A DNA stretch of 64,000 nt from Iris pallida. Taxonomy: Eukaryota; Streptophyta; Magnoliopsida; Asparagales; Iridaceae. Shown one piece after another: positions 46,690-56,924 of this stretch (positions within the stretch are counted from its first letter, which is position 1; every line of letters starts with the position of its first letter). Location: the NCBI GenBank assembly GCA_029216955.1, contig JANAVB010015600.1, positions 38,852,134-38,916,133 of the forward strand, in the 5' to 3' direction. The notes beneath the pieces are model-generated. The model was not told where the DNA came from, made no database searches, and saw only the letters and a list, made by a program, of their open reading frames with translations. A program made the translations under genes and the position numbers.

Positions 46690-47811
46690 TGTTTCACTTA
46701 ACAAAATTGCCCAACAAAAGTTGGATTTTGAAAACGAAAAAAAGTACAAGAAGTACAAATTTGATTCTGGAAAAGTATTGCTATGGAAGTCTGATCTGTA
46801 AATGATCACTTTGTTCCTTGGACCATATGATGATGATGATGAAGATCACTGCTTAAAGTAGAACAACTTGGAAGAACTAAGTCACCAGAAAGGTATCGAC
46901 GCACTTGGGCACTGATGGCGAGGCCGAATGCTTTCCTGCTTTGCTTCACTCTGTTCTGAAAGAAAAGTTGAAGAAGGATGCTCTGGAGAAAAAAAATCTC
47001 GAAGTTTTGATCTCTGTATTCTCTCCTGTCCTCTCCCTCTGTCTGTGTCTTTGAGAAAAATGAGTCTATTTATAGACTAGGGCTTCTGTACGTAAAAGAG
47101 CATCAAAGTCTGTCTTTACGCTAACAACTGTCACCCATGATCAGAGTCATCCTTTGCATACGTTGACACGCGTCCCATCATTTCAGTAAGAATATGATAC
47201 ATGTACACACGTTCTTCGAAATATGTGGCATGAAGGCCATGTGGGCAAACCACGTTCCAAACTGGCCAGAAAGAATAGGGCGTAAAAATAGCTCCAACAT
47301 CCTCTGGGCGTAAAGCAGTAAGATGAGCGTAAAATAGCTCTGTCATAGGTTTTCAGCGTAAAGTGGTTATTGAATAACCTTGAGCGTAAAATAGCTCAAA
47401 TAGACTTTACGCATACATTGTTTTATGAGCGTAAAAACTCATGTAAAACTCCGTGCGTAAAAGAAACCATTCAGTGAGCGTAAAGTAGCTCGATCCCCAT
47501 AAACGACAACAATGGTCTTTGTATAAGACAAATCCCATTGAATTCTGTGGTAAATGCCATCATTAATATCTTCATGTCAGAGTTTGTATTAAATGCGAGA
47601 TTTGACAGCTTTGTTCAGCGTAAAATAGGCTGCTATGTCCTTGGCGTAAAATCACAGGTGTAGACCCAAGCGTAAAATGATCAGCCTGCTTAGGCGTAAT
47701 TGATTAGCCTAGATTTGGGCGTAAAAGAGATTACCCGCTCTGCTTGGCGTAAAAACCGATCACTTATGAATGGGATGACTCTTTCTTTGAAGCACCTTTT
47801 ACGCTCCTACA
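46690..47811 (-). repeat. 5' LTR of element A
   Basis: Copy of 33671-34798 with about 20 differences by eye, including a 6-bp indel. Minus-strand TATA box CTATAAATAG near 47065-47075. The U3 half is filled with GCGTAAA words as in the 3' LTR. Confidence 0.92.
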
Positions 47812-47816
47812 ATCAC
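47812..47816. repeat. Target site duplication ATCAC (right)
   Basis: Exact match to 33666-33670; LINE sequence resumes here. Confidence 0.9.
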
Positions 47817-49764
47817 CAGAGTGAACAGGTACGGAAAGAGAGGATCCCCCTGCCGCAGTCCCATGTTGCTTGAGAAGGATCCATATGGAGTACCCTGAAT
47901 GAGGACCGAAAATGTGGGGGAGCATATGCACTCCCTAACCCTTGCCACCCATCTCTTATCAAACCCCATAGCAAGTATAAGGTGGCAGAGGAAGTCCCTG
48001 TTGACCGTGTCTTAGGTTTCCGTAAATCCAGCTTCACACAAGCCTTCATCCCCCCGACTTGTTGAAATCTCTCACCATCTAATGTGCAAGAAAACTGTGC
48101 TCAGCAATCGAGCGCCCCTTGATAAAAGCCGCTTGATTCCGAGACACCGAGCCCTGCATAATCCCCTCCATACGACGACACATGAGGTGAGTAGTTATCT
48201 TGTAAAGATAATTACAATACGCAATAGGCCTGAAGTCGGCGAGGGAGGTCGCACCCTCCTTCTTCGGAACCAAGGTCAAGAATGTGTGATTCAGCTCCTT
48301 CAACAACTTTCCTTCCAAAAAAAACTCATACACCGCCTCCAGAACTGAGAACTTTAGCACACCCCAATGACATCTAAAGAACCCACAAGACAAGCCGTCA
48401 GGCCTCGGAGCCTTATTAGGATCTGCCTTCATCATAATATTCTCCACCTCCTCCAATCTCACAGGGGCCAACAACAAACTATTCCCATGGTGCGTCACCA
48501 GCCTCTTCGTGACAAGGCCTGGAACGTGATGGGACAATCAGTTTGCTGATATAAGTCAGAATAGAACCTGACTATCTCATTCTGAATCTCCACTAGATCG
48601 CCCACAAGCCTGCCCTCGCCATTAAGCAACCTGGGGATGCTGTTCCGGTGTTGTCTGGCACGGATCACATCATAGAAGAACTTGGTGCACCGATCCCCAT
48701 CCTTGAGCCATGCACACTTGGCCCTCTGGGCCGCACTAATCTTCTGCTGAAGGCTCATGATGTTGACCTCCGATATCAGTTCCCGCTCCCTAGCCGCCAA
48801 CTCCCCGTTTAGCATGTCAGACTGTAAAGCTTCCTGAGCCTCACGAAGCTCGGCCTCCTTGTCCTCCAGGGAAGACCGCGGCATCTTCTTCACCCAATCC
48901 CGAATAGCTCTCTTGACCTGTTTAAGTTTGTGAGCCAAGCAAAATTGAGTCGTGCCCTCCCGAGAATACTGCAGCCCTCCCATAACAACCTCCTCATATC
49001 CAGCAGAAAGGTACCAGCCATTGTTGTACCGGAATGGCTGAGACTTCCAATTGGGCCTCTCAAAGAGACCAACCTGGATAGGAGAGTGATCGCTGGTCCC
49101 TGCCGCTAGCCCTTCCGCCATGGAATTCAGAAAGTAGCGAAACTATTCGCTATTTTCCAACGCCCGATCCAGCTGACAGGCAATCCTGTTATGAATCGTC
49201 TTATTGTGCCAGGTCCAGATGTGTCCAGCTCTCTCCAGTCCCGTCAGCCCAGACAAGAGGAGGCACCTCTGGAAGTCGTATAAGATCAGATCCGGCACTG
49301 GTCGACCGCCCACCTTCTCTTGTCGATGTAGCATGGCATTGAAGTCTCCCATAAGCAGCAGAGGGAGATGCAGTTGCTCCGCCATACGACCTACTCGCAC
49401 AATGTCCTTCCACAAGGTCTTCCGAAACCGTCTATCATTGTGCCCATAAACTGCTCCAAGAATGAAGTTGAATCCTCCCTTTGTTTACAAAAGAAATGCC
49501 AATAAGCTGCTTTGTCATCAGAACATGTTCCCCCTCCCAACTATCTCTATTCCATCGAATCCAAATCCTAGCCATATCACAAAGATCCAGGTAGTGGATA
49601 TGCGTCTTGTTTGCAGGCGTCCTGTGAGATAGCATAGTCTCCCCTCTAATCTTGGTCTCAAGAAGAATAGAAATGTCACACTTCTCCCTCTTCAGATCTT
49701 CACTAATCTCCCTCCATCTCCCAATGGAACACCCACCACGAATGTTCAAGGCAAGGACCGACAT
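47817..49764 (-). pseudogene. L1-type LINE ORF2, N-terminal half (endonuclease and RT)
   Basis: Minus strand from ATG at 49764: MSVLALNIRGG and ISILLETKIRG (start of the APE-type endonuclease), then LPLLLMGDFNAMLHRQEKVG (49330), IWTWHN, and GTSDHSPIQVGLF (49085), the endonuclease catalytic end. RT motifs follow: KCAWLKDGDRCTKFFYD (48700), SRNQAAFIKGR and LVPKKEGATSLADFRPIAYC (48200-48300). It stops at the element A insertion just before the YADD motif. Frame shifts near 49435 and 48540 and a stop at 49143 show decay. ORF2 nicks the target and copies the LINE RNA. Confidence 0.85.
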
Positions 49765-51189
49765 TATTTAATTAATGTGGGGTCCCCCTGAACTCCATCT
49801 AGACTGACACCCGAGGGAAGTGTCCCGTCTGTCAGATCTATATCCTCCCCCATCCCCGTCCCTGAGGAAGGTGCAAGATGGGCCTGAATCCTGGAGAGAG
49901 TCAAGGTCCAATCTGGGTTGGCCACGGTCTGATCATCGAGCCTCCTGGCTGGAGCTCCTCTTCCCGTGGGAACGGGGCATGCCTTTTTCTGCTATAGACC
50001 TTTTCACCATAGAAGACTCCATCCCATCCTGTCTGCTATCCAGGGAACTCATACCCCTTGTCACCATACTCCTCTGGGGCCTGAACGGGACTATCGCTCC
50101 CAGAGAACCCTCCTGTCTCTGTGGGGTGTCAGTCACGAATCTCCTGGCCCCCTCCATCAGGGAGTCCTCCTCCATCGGCCTGACAGTCGTCGCCACTCCT
50201 GCGATGTGATTGGGTGCCACCTCTGGCTCAACTTCCTCCATCTGCGCTACCGAGGATCTAGCGATCTCCGTCCCTCTAGACAGGCAAGCACTGGATGAGT
50301 GACCAAAGCACTTACAGAAGGAACACATTGGGTGCACCCAATCATACTCCACAGCCTGAGTCGAAACCTCCCCGGATGCCACCTGATACTCGAGAATACT
50401 CGGGAGCTCCGTCCCGGCCTTTATCTCCACAAATACTCTGACGTACATCAGTCTGCTACGGAAAGCCGTAGCCTCATCCGCCTTGATCAGCTTACCGACC
50501 AAGCTAGCTAATTATAATCTCATAAGCAGAGGTATGCTCCAGTATTTTACCGGAAACTCAGAAAAGCGAATCCAGACGAGAATCGCGTTCAGTACCTCCT
50601 TCTCACATCTCAACTCCGGTGTCCACTCTTTCAGGATAATAAGTCGCCCGTCAAAGGACCAGGGCCCTCCTTGAATAATCCTGGACACATCCTCCTCCAA
50701 GCCGAACTTCACAAAGTAAAATCCATTCTCACGTAAGAAGAACTCCATACTCCCCTTAGGCCGCTATACCCTCTCTGCATAACCCCGTATCTGCCCATAG
50801 AACGGTTTACTTTCCAACACATACACCACCAACGTGTTCTTCCAGAAGTCCGTGACCTCCGCTATCTCTTTCGTCGGGAAATATGCTCGAAGGCCTCCTC
50901 CAACCTTCATCGGTGGCACATACTCCATCGACACCGGGCTCTTGTTCCCACCCGGCATACACACATCCTTCCAGGATTTGGGCCGAGGCCCGTCTGTGCC
51001 CGTCCGGGGAGTGGCAGACGGAGGCCTCTGACTCCCGACATCTCCAGCAATACTATTTCCTTTCTCCGCCGCCGTCGTCTTTGGCCGCCATCCAGCCGCA
51101 GTGAGCCCCGGACCTCCTCCCTGTCGTCGTGCGCTACCAAGGCCAATGGTAGACCTACTCCCGCTCCTTCCAGGGCCCGTCCGACTCAC
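49765..51189 (-). pseudogene. L1-type LINE ORF1 (DUF4283-like plus zinc knuckle)
   Basis: One minus-strand frame from the ATG at 51189 to about 49933, with stops at 50764-50766 and 50512-50514. The N-terminus is Gly/Arg/Pro-rich. The middle (50512-50748) has FYFVKFGLEEDVSRIIQGGP, WSFDGRLIILKEWTPEL and VWIRFSEFPVKYW, typical of the DUF4283 RNA-binding domain of plant L1 ORF1. A CCHC knuckle CSFCKCFGHSSSAC lies near 50300. It would bind LINE RNA. Broken, not functional. Confidence 0.82.
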
Positions 51190-51662
51190 ACCTTGATTTT
51201 GAGCCCCTCTTCCTCCTCCCGGTCGTCATCTCACCACCGTCGTCCAACCATCATCATCAATCCGGCCATCCCCAGCCCCGGACCCCGATCAGAATTCAAA
51301 AATAGGTGCATCTAACCCGGTCGTCGTCACCGGAGTATCTGCAGGTCCCCGGGCCGCCCTGCCCGCCGCCCCCGCCTGGGAGGGGTCGCCCCCCCCTAGC
51401 CGTCGCCGGACCATCCCGCGACGCCGCCTGCATGTGTGCGGGTCCGCCTGACCCCCTGCTGCCGCAGCAAGGTCCCCCCCCCCCCCCCCCCCCCCGGCCC
51501 GGGGGAGCGCCTCCGCCTGCCAGGGGGGACCGCCCGCCCCCTCCCTTCCTCACCGGCCTCCTCCTCCCCTCAGGCAAGTGGGTCCGGCGGACGGGGAGGA
51601 GGCGTTAGGTTAACCCTAGAAGTCGCCTGTGCGCCTGCCATCGGAAACTTTTCTTTTTATCC

Positions 51663-51667
<5 letters not shown>
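51190..51667 (-). mobile_element. 5' UTR of the LINE, GC-rich with a 23-base C run
   Basis: G-rich on the LINE sense strand, ending at the TA tract. A homopolymer of about 23 C (plus strand) lies at 51474-51496. Predicted open frames are low-complexity. Confidence 0.6.

Positions 51668-51741
<74 letters not shown>
51668..51741. repeat. TA tract at the LINE 5' end
   Basis: About 74 bp of TA. Together with 31947-32015 it suggests that the LINE landed in an existing TA microsatellite, the flanking TA acting as an indistinct target duplication. Confidence 0.9.
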
Positions 51742-51745
<4 letters not shown>

Positions 51746-52737
51746 CTGATAATTGGATTATTCCAGAAAATTCTGAACCTTCAAGTGATGTTTCATGAAA
51801 GTATCAGGTAGTATTGGCAACACATGAAATTTGGGGAATTTAATTATGGTACCACTAAGAACAGTATTTTCATAGTTCATTTATCTTTTTCTCATTACTA
51901 ATCCTGCACTTTTGCATGAGTTGAATATGTTCTTATTTATTGTATTATAGGAATTAGGACATTGTGTATTCTGTTATTTAATTATGGTACCTCTCCAAAC
52001 TTCACTATTGTATTATAGGACATTGTGTATTCTGTTATTCGTCATTCTTATTATGAAAAAAAAAACCATTCTTTATTTAAATCATGTAATTTAATATTCT
52101 TGGCTACAGTGCCAACTTTCTTTATCCATTAGGTTTCCTATTTTCTCACTTGCAGGCCTGGTTTCCACAGGTTCTGGTTCAATTGCCCTGGTTACCTGCA
52201 TTCGATCATCCATATGCAGCCACAGAAATTATTTCTGAGTCGCAATGATAACTACTTTACATATTTCTCTTCTTCTTTATGTTGGCATGATCATGGCTAA
52301 CGTATATAAATAAAATTCTGCCTCTGACATGAGCTAAGTTTTTTGTTTTGCTTCTTGAGTAACTATAATATTAGATAATTTTATTGGACATGTCGTGTAC
52401 AGGGGTTTACACTAATGTAAAGGGGGTAATTACACTAACCATCCTTACTTTTCCCACCATAAGGGTACCCAGTGTTAATTATTTTAAAATAGGGATTCCC
52501 GTTTAGTAAACATAAAACATAAGGGAGTTAGTGATATTAACCCATTTTAAAATTACACTTATTTTGTTTAACATATGACAATTCTACTCGGGAGTTTTCA
52601 AGTATAATACTGGCAAATTTTAGTTTCGTATCGACTTGATGATATTGTGTTCCTATCTCAGACCTATCATTATTGATAGGATGGAAGCAGCTTCCCTGTA
52701 TGCACACACACACTATTGCAGTTTGTTCCATGTTGCT
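51742..52737. other. AT-rich flank, no gene seen
   Basis: Host-like DNA. A GGACATTGTGTATTCTGTTATT word occurs twice (51958 and 52017). A TTACACTAA/TTAGTGATATTAA region at 52400-52550 may be a decayed MITE. Nothing else recognised. Confidence 0.4.
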
Positions 52738-53085
52738 TCTGTGTTTGATTGGGCTTTTTTTCCATGGAAAATATTTCCACCACAAATTTTCCACCAATTG
52801 TAGTGTTTGATAGCTTATATTTTTCGTGGAATTATTTTCCAAAAAACTATCATTTTCCATATTTTCTTCTAAAATGGTGGAAAATAAAACTTGTCCAACC
52901 CATAGGAAAATATCATTTTCCATGGAAAATAACTATTTACCATGGAAAATAATGACAATCAAACACCCAAATTAAGTTTTCCATGGAATTTTTTTTAAAT
53001 TCCATGGAATTTTTTTCCTAGGAAAATAATTCCATGGAATTAATTTCTTTTCCATATCTTTTCCACCTTGCAATCAAACGCACCC
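52738..53085. mobile_element. MITE with TTTTCCATGGAAAA palindromes
   Basis: Ends GTGTTTGATTGGG (left) and CAATCAAACGCACCC (right) are inverted relatives, with CTTA just outside the right end. The inside has at least eight CCATGGAA half-palindromes in both orientations. Non-coding. Probably PIF/Harbinger or hAT type; the target duplication is not clear on the left. Confidence 0.55.
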
Positions 53086-53283
53086 TTAGTGTACTTTTTT
53101 CTCCATGTGCTTACAATAAACAACTTTTCTTCTTGATTTATATTAGTGTCTATGTCTCATACTTAATTTTAGATGTTAATCTTTTATACATTAGCTCTCA
53201 GCTCTCTCGTCTCATATTTAACTTGGTACATGCTGAGTGAGCAAGAGATTAAACATCTGGATTGTTCTGTTTTGTAACATAGG

Positions 53284-53692
53284 GTTGAAATGCTGTTTTG
53301 GAGCAAAGCTTAGGTGCACCAAAAGTCACAAGGGATGGGATGACTGTTGCAAAGAGCATAAAGTTTGAGGACATTTATATGACTAAATGTTATTCATTTT
53401 ATAATAGCATAAACTGTGTTAACCAATCCCGCCAGACCGAATTTTGTAATTTTACAAGAAGGCCCTATCATTCACATTTTTTGCTTTACATTCTATCAAA
53501 ACCCTATATTTTATGAAACGTAATTATTCATCAACTTAGGAATTTCTCCTTTTAAGTTGACAATAATATGACGGATGCTGATTTATGTGCAGGTGCGACA
53601 AGTGCTATGGTAATCACAAGAGCAATTTATACTGAGGTTTGGAAGTCGGTGGCCGCTAGGATTAATATAGTGGATCTAAGGCGTATATCGGA
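53284..53692 (+). pseudogene. Mitochondrial chaperonin 60 (CPN60/HSP60) pseudogene fragment
   Basis: Two exon-like pieces match plant CPN60. Piece one (about 53298-53372) reads [20 protein letters not shown], the region after the ATP-binding TMGPKGR loop, which itself is missing. Piece two (53593-53692), after an AG acceptor-like TGTGCAG, reads GATSAMVITRAIYTEVWKSV and INIVDLRR, the stretch that normally follows the GDGTT motif. CPN60 is the GroEL-type folding machine of mitochondria. About 220 bp of intron-like DNA separates the pieces; intervening exon sequence is absent and several residues are changed. The fragment stops exactly where the LTR-like unit begins (53693), so an insertion interrupted it. 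Confidence 0.75.
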
Positions 53693-55021
53693 TGTCACGT
53701 CCCGATCACGCAGTCATTTCATCCTCGTTTCGGACTATGTGGAACCGTTCGTCCTCACTTGGACGTGATACCGTACAAACCTAAGTTGCGCTTGCACAAG
53801 GCCAAGACCTGTACAATGACAAAATAGACAAGATAGACAATACGCAGCGGAACATAATCGCATATATTGAATTAAAACACAATGGTAACATGAACAATCT
53901 CTTTATTGATATCTTCTGAACATATTACAAAGCTCTCATTTCTCTCTGATACATGTCATAATTGGCTTACAATCTCTCAGAATCTTTAGAAAGGTACAAT
54001 GATCTCGATCCATACATTACACCCCTTTATATACAAAACCAACTCTTTGCAACAGATATCCGTCTCTTTGCATCTCTTCTGATTTCTGGCCCTTGAGGAT
54101 GAGGATCGGGCTATCGATTCGAACTATCCATCTCGATACACCTTGCACCTGCGTGCAAACTGATGATGGGTCAGTATATCAACATATTGGTGATTGTGAA
54201 CAAAGGCTACATCGTCTGAAACGATTACTAATTTATTTAGTGAGAAAACATTTCTTGTGATGTGATCTTGCTACTTTTACCTATGTTCATTTCATGCAGT
54301 ATAGAGTCAAATTACTTTCTTTTGAAAACACTTTCGGAAAGCCATAGTTCATATCTTTTTCAATTCAAGCATCCCGGGGCTATTCATTTCATGTGAAGTG
54401 TGCAGCGTGTTTCATGAGTTATATTCAATTCTCTTGTTCAAGTAATTCTTATGATCAATTACGAGCAGGGTATCACATCTTTTCTTTGAGTAGGACATAG
54501 CATATCTTGGCAACAGATTGTTCTTTGATAAAATTCATGATAAAAAAATTTAATCAATATTTATACCATTTTTTCGTTAGCCGTCTGTCCATCGCTGCAC
54601 AAAACAAGGATTAATAGCATAATCATGATATATGTACACAGTATTCCATGTTCGTCTCTGCATTGTTAGTTTTTAGCAAAACCATTATCAACACATGCAG
54701 ACTCGATTTGCAACTGTGACACGGGTTTAGCTCTGTACCAATCAACACTTATCTATATGAGGGTCTATGGGTCATTCCCCATGTTAGCCTCTGTGACTCT
54801 TGGGTTCAACTAGTCGTTAATGGACATGATGCAATACCCTCCTAATCGTGAGGTCTCATGTACCTTAGGGTGTCTAGACAATCTCTCATAGGCTGTTTGC
54901 CATTGATTGTAAAAGTACAGAACAATTTTATAGGAGGACTGAACTTAGACTCACAATACAAACTCGCTCGTAAAAAGAAAGCCTAAGAATGAAAACCTAG
55001 GTACAGCAATCTAAGTACGAT
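53693..55021 (-). mobile_element. LTR-like unit, minus strand, right end uncertain
   Basis: On the minus strand it ends GATCGGGACGTGACA at 53693, the usual LTR terminus. A minus-strand TATA-like TATATAAAGGGG lies near 54027-54038 and AATAAAG near 53904-53910, so U3, R and U5 can be read right to left. The start on the right is not fixed, and no 5-bp match to the left flank TCGGA was found, so it may be nested against element B or truncated. Confidence 0.5.
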
Positions 55022-55209
55022 TGTTTATTTTTTATTCCGGGGGTGATGATGGAGGCTCGGGAAAGCGACGGCAGCTCTGCCTTACTCCTTGGACGATCGG
55101 ACGTAGCCTTGGCTCTGATGAAGAAATGCTCTCAGGATGGGAAGACTCTTCTGTGCGCGCCTTTGTCTCTCTGTGTGTCCAGCCGGGTGGAGATGATCTC
55201 TTTTGCAAG

Positions 55210-55280
55210 GGAATGGCACCTTGCTATATTTTTCGGTTCTGGATCGGGATCCTCTTGCAAGGGAATGGCACCTTGCTATT
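55210..55280. repeat. Tandem copy of a 27-bp word around the LTR B TATA box
   Basis: TTGCAAGGGAATGGCACCTT occurs at about 55203 and 55256; the second copy runs into the TATA box. The duplication is in the LTR core promoter/leader. Confidence 0.75.
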
Positions 55281-55709
55281 TATAGGAGTGGGATGTGATC
55301 ATTAGGGTTTGCAATGATTGTCCCTTGAAAAGTCGGCGGCCAATAATATGGGCCATTGATCTTGATTGCATCACATCTGGGCAGTTAACTCTTGATTGTG
55401 CCAAATCCGTATGGACAATTAATGTTGATTGCCATAAATCTTTGTGATAAACTCGGATCTCCTGCCACGTATCTAATTTGCTTAATTACAACAAATCTGA
55501 TTTGATTTGAGTAATAATGGTGATTGCACTAAATCTGGTTGTTATGATTTGCGAACAGCCACCACTCTGAGGAGATAAGACCGCCACATGTCTCAACTGT
55601 TGTGGGGACCGCCACGTGTCTCAACTGTCATGAGGACCGTCACGTGTCTCTCTGTCATGTGCGGTCTCTGAGTGAACCGTATACGGGTAGCCCCCACAAT
55701 CCTAGCCGT

Positions 55710-56040
55710 ATGAAGATAGCAGCCGCATCAGGGTGGCAGCCTCGTGAAGGAGGCAGCCGCATGAAGGTGGCAGCCGCATAAAGAAAACAGCCGTATAAAG
55801 GAGGCAGCCGAATAAAGGAGGCAGCCGCATGAAGGTGGCAGCCGCATGAAGGAAGCAGCCGCATGCAGCAGGTAACCGCATGAAGGAAACAGCAGCATGA
55901 AGCGGGCATCCGCATGCAGCGGGTAGCCGCATGAAGGAAGCAGCCGCATGCAGCGGGTAGCCGCATGAAGGAAGCAGCCGCATGAAGCGGTCAGCCGCAT
56001 GGGGGTAGCAGCCGCATGAAGAGGGCGGCCGCATAGGGGT
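55710..56040 (+). repeat. 17-bp tandem array (GCAGCCGCATGAAGG), about 19 copies
   Basis: GCAGCCGCATGAAGGNN steps by exactly 17 bp over long stretches (55804, 55821, 55838, 55855). Because 17 is not a multiple of three, all frames give Cys/Leu/Pro-rich artefact peptides. It lies in U3 of LTR B. Confidence 0.9.
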
Positions 56041-56439
56041 GCTTGGGACTCGACGGATCATGCCAGTTATAAAAGATTTTCTTCTTTTCCCAAGGAGTAC
56101 GCCATCATTATTTCAACTTTATGTCAGAGCTGTCATTCATTGTGTCAGAGCTGTCATTCATTGCGTCAGAGCTGTCATCCGAGCAATTAATTGGAAGGCT
56201 GCTTTATGGCCAACTGTAGAAGCGGATAGCGTATGGCCATGTATCTTTGCCTGAGCCGTATGGAGCTGTTGGGGAGTTTTGAGCCGCACAACGTTCTGAA
56301 GGATTCCTGAGCCGCATGAGGCTCCTTCTGTTTGGAGCCTGATGGGCTTTTCTCGTCCTTTTCCATGCTTCTACAAGACCTCCTTCAAAGTTTTCAATTT
56401 GAAAAATTGAAATACTTTGAATAAGAAGCATGGCTATAT

Positions 56440-56645
56440 ATAAACTCTTCTGGCCGCATAGGATATTCTTAGCCGCATGGACGTCCTAGACGCATAGGAT
56501 GTTCTGGCCGCATGGATTTCTTAGCCGCATGGCCTTCCTAGCCGCATGGGTCATTTCTGGCCGCATGGACTTATTAGCCGCATGGCCTTTCTAGCCGCAT
56601 GGGTCATTTCTGGCCGCATAGACTGTCTGGCCGCATAGGCTCTCT
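56440..56645 (+). repeat. GCCGCATGG words just inside element B
   Basis: About nine GCCGCATGG/GCCGCATAG words at spacings of about 18-30 bp, between the LTR and the antisense gene promoter. Confidence 0.8.
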
Positions 56646-56812
56646 ACCACGTCTCCCTGCTACGTATGCATCTCATTTATTGCCCTTGATTTGCTTTGGA
56701 TTTAAAGCCGCCTTTTGGGGCTGGATCCCAAGGGTCGGTCCGGATTTGCCTCGATGACTGAAGAGTCAGTTTTTCAGCACGCGGATCGAAGCGTCCCCCC
56801 CTCTCCTTTTGC

Positions 56813-56821
56813 CTATAAATA
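56813..56821 (+). promoter_or_regulatory. TATA box of the antisense gene in element B
   Basis: TATAAATAG in GCCTATAAATAGGAGCG, about 110 bp before the ATG. Same layout as the three antisense units in element A. Confidence 0.65.
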
Positions 56822-56924
56822 GGAGCGTTCTTGGATAGAAAGACTTCTTTACTTTCTTTTGTCTTCAACTCTATTTTGCCCTAAGTTGTTGTCTTCGTCT
56901 TCCTTCTCCGCTTATCAGTCAACA

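Larger units (their letters stand above)
33671..47811 (-). mobile_element. Tat-lineage Ty3/gypsy retrotransposon, element A, 14.1 kb
   Basis: Complete element on the minus strand with LTRs of 1128 bp (33671-34798) and 1122 bp (46690-47811) and duplication ATCAC. Next to the 5' LTR is a primer site starting TGGCGACTCTGCTG (46672-46687), the tRNA-Arg-type site known from Ogre/Tat elements. A polypurine stretch CTTTGAAGGGGGTCT precedes the 3' LTR. Order: ORF1, gag, protease, RT, RNase H, archaeal-type RNase H, integrase, then a 3.2-kb 3' region with plus-strand antisense units. By eye the LTRs differ at about 20 sites, yet coding frames carry several stops, so the source copy may already have been defective or moved in trans. 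Confidence 0.92.
55022..56375 (-). repeat. 3' LTR of Tat element B (left limit approximate)
   Basis: The right edge is firm: minus-strand CTTTGAAGGAGGTCT then TGTAGAAGCATGG at 56375, matching the polypurine-LTR junction of element A. A minus-strand TATA box CTATAAATAG lies at about 55268-55277. The left edge is set at TGTTTATTTT (55022) by analogy with TGTTTCACTT in element A; it could lie further left. It contains a 17-bp array (55710-56040) and many GCCGCATG words. The 5' LTR is beyond the window. Confidence 0.6.

Noticed and set aside
55655..56061. Cys-rich repeat peptides (MRLPPSCGC type) that look like small secreted proteins
   Set aside because: A 17-bp tandem array read in three frames gives the same kind of peptide in each; no signal peptide or separate promoter.
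53693..56375. One 2.7-kb LTR for element B
   Set aside because: Two separate promoter/poly(A) sets (54.03 kb and 55.27 kb) indicate two LTR-like units; kept separate with an uncertain junction.
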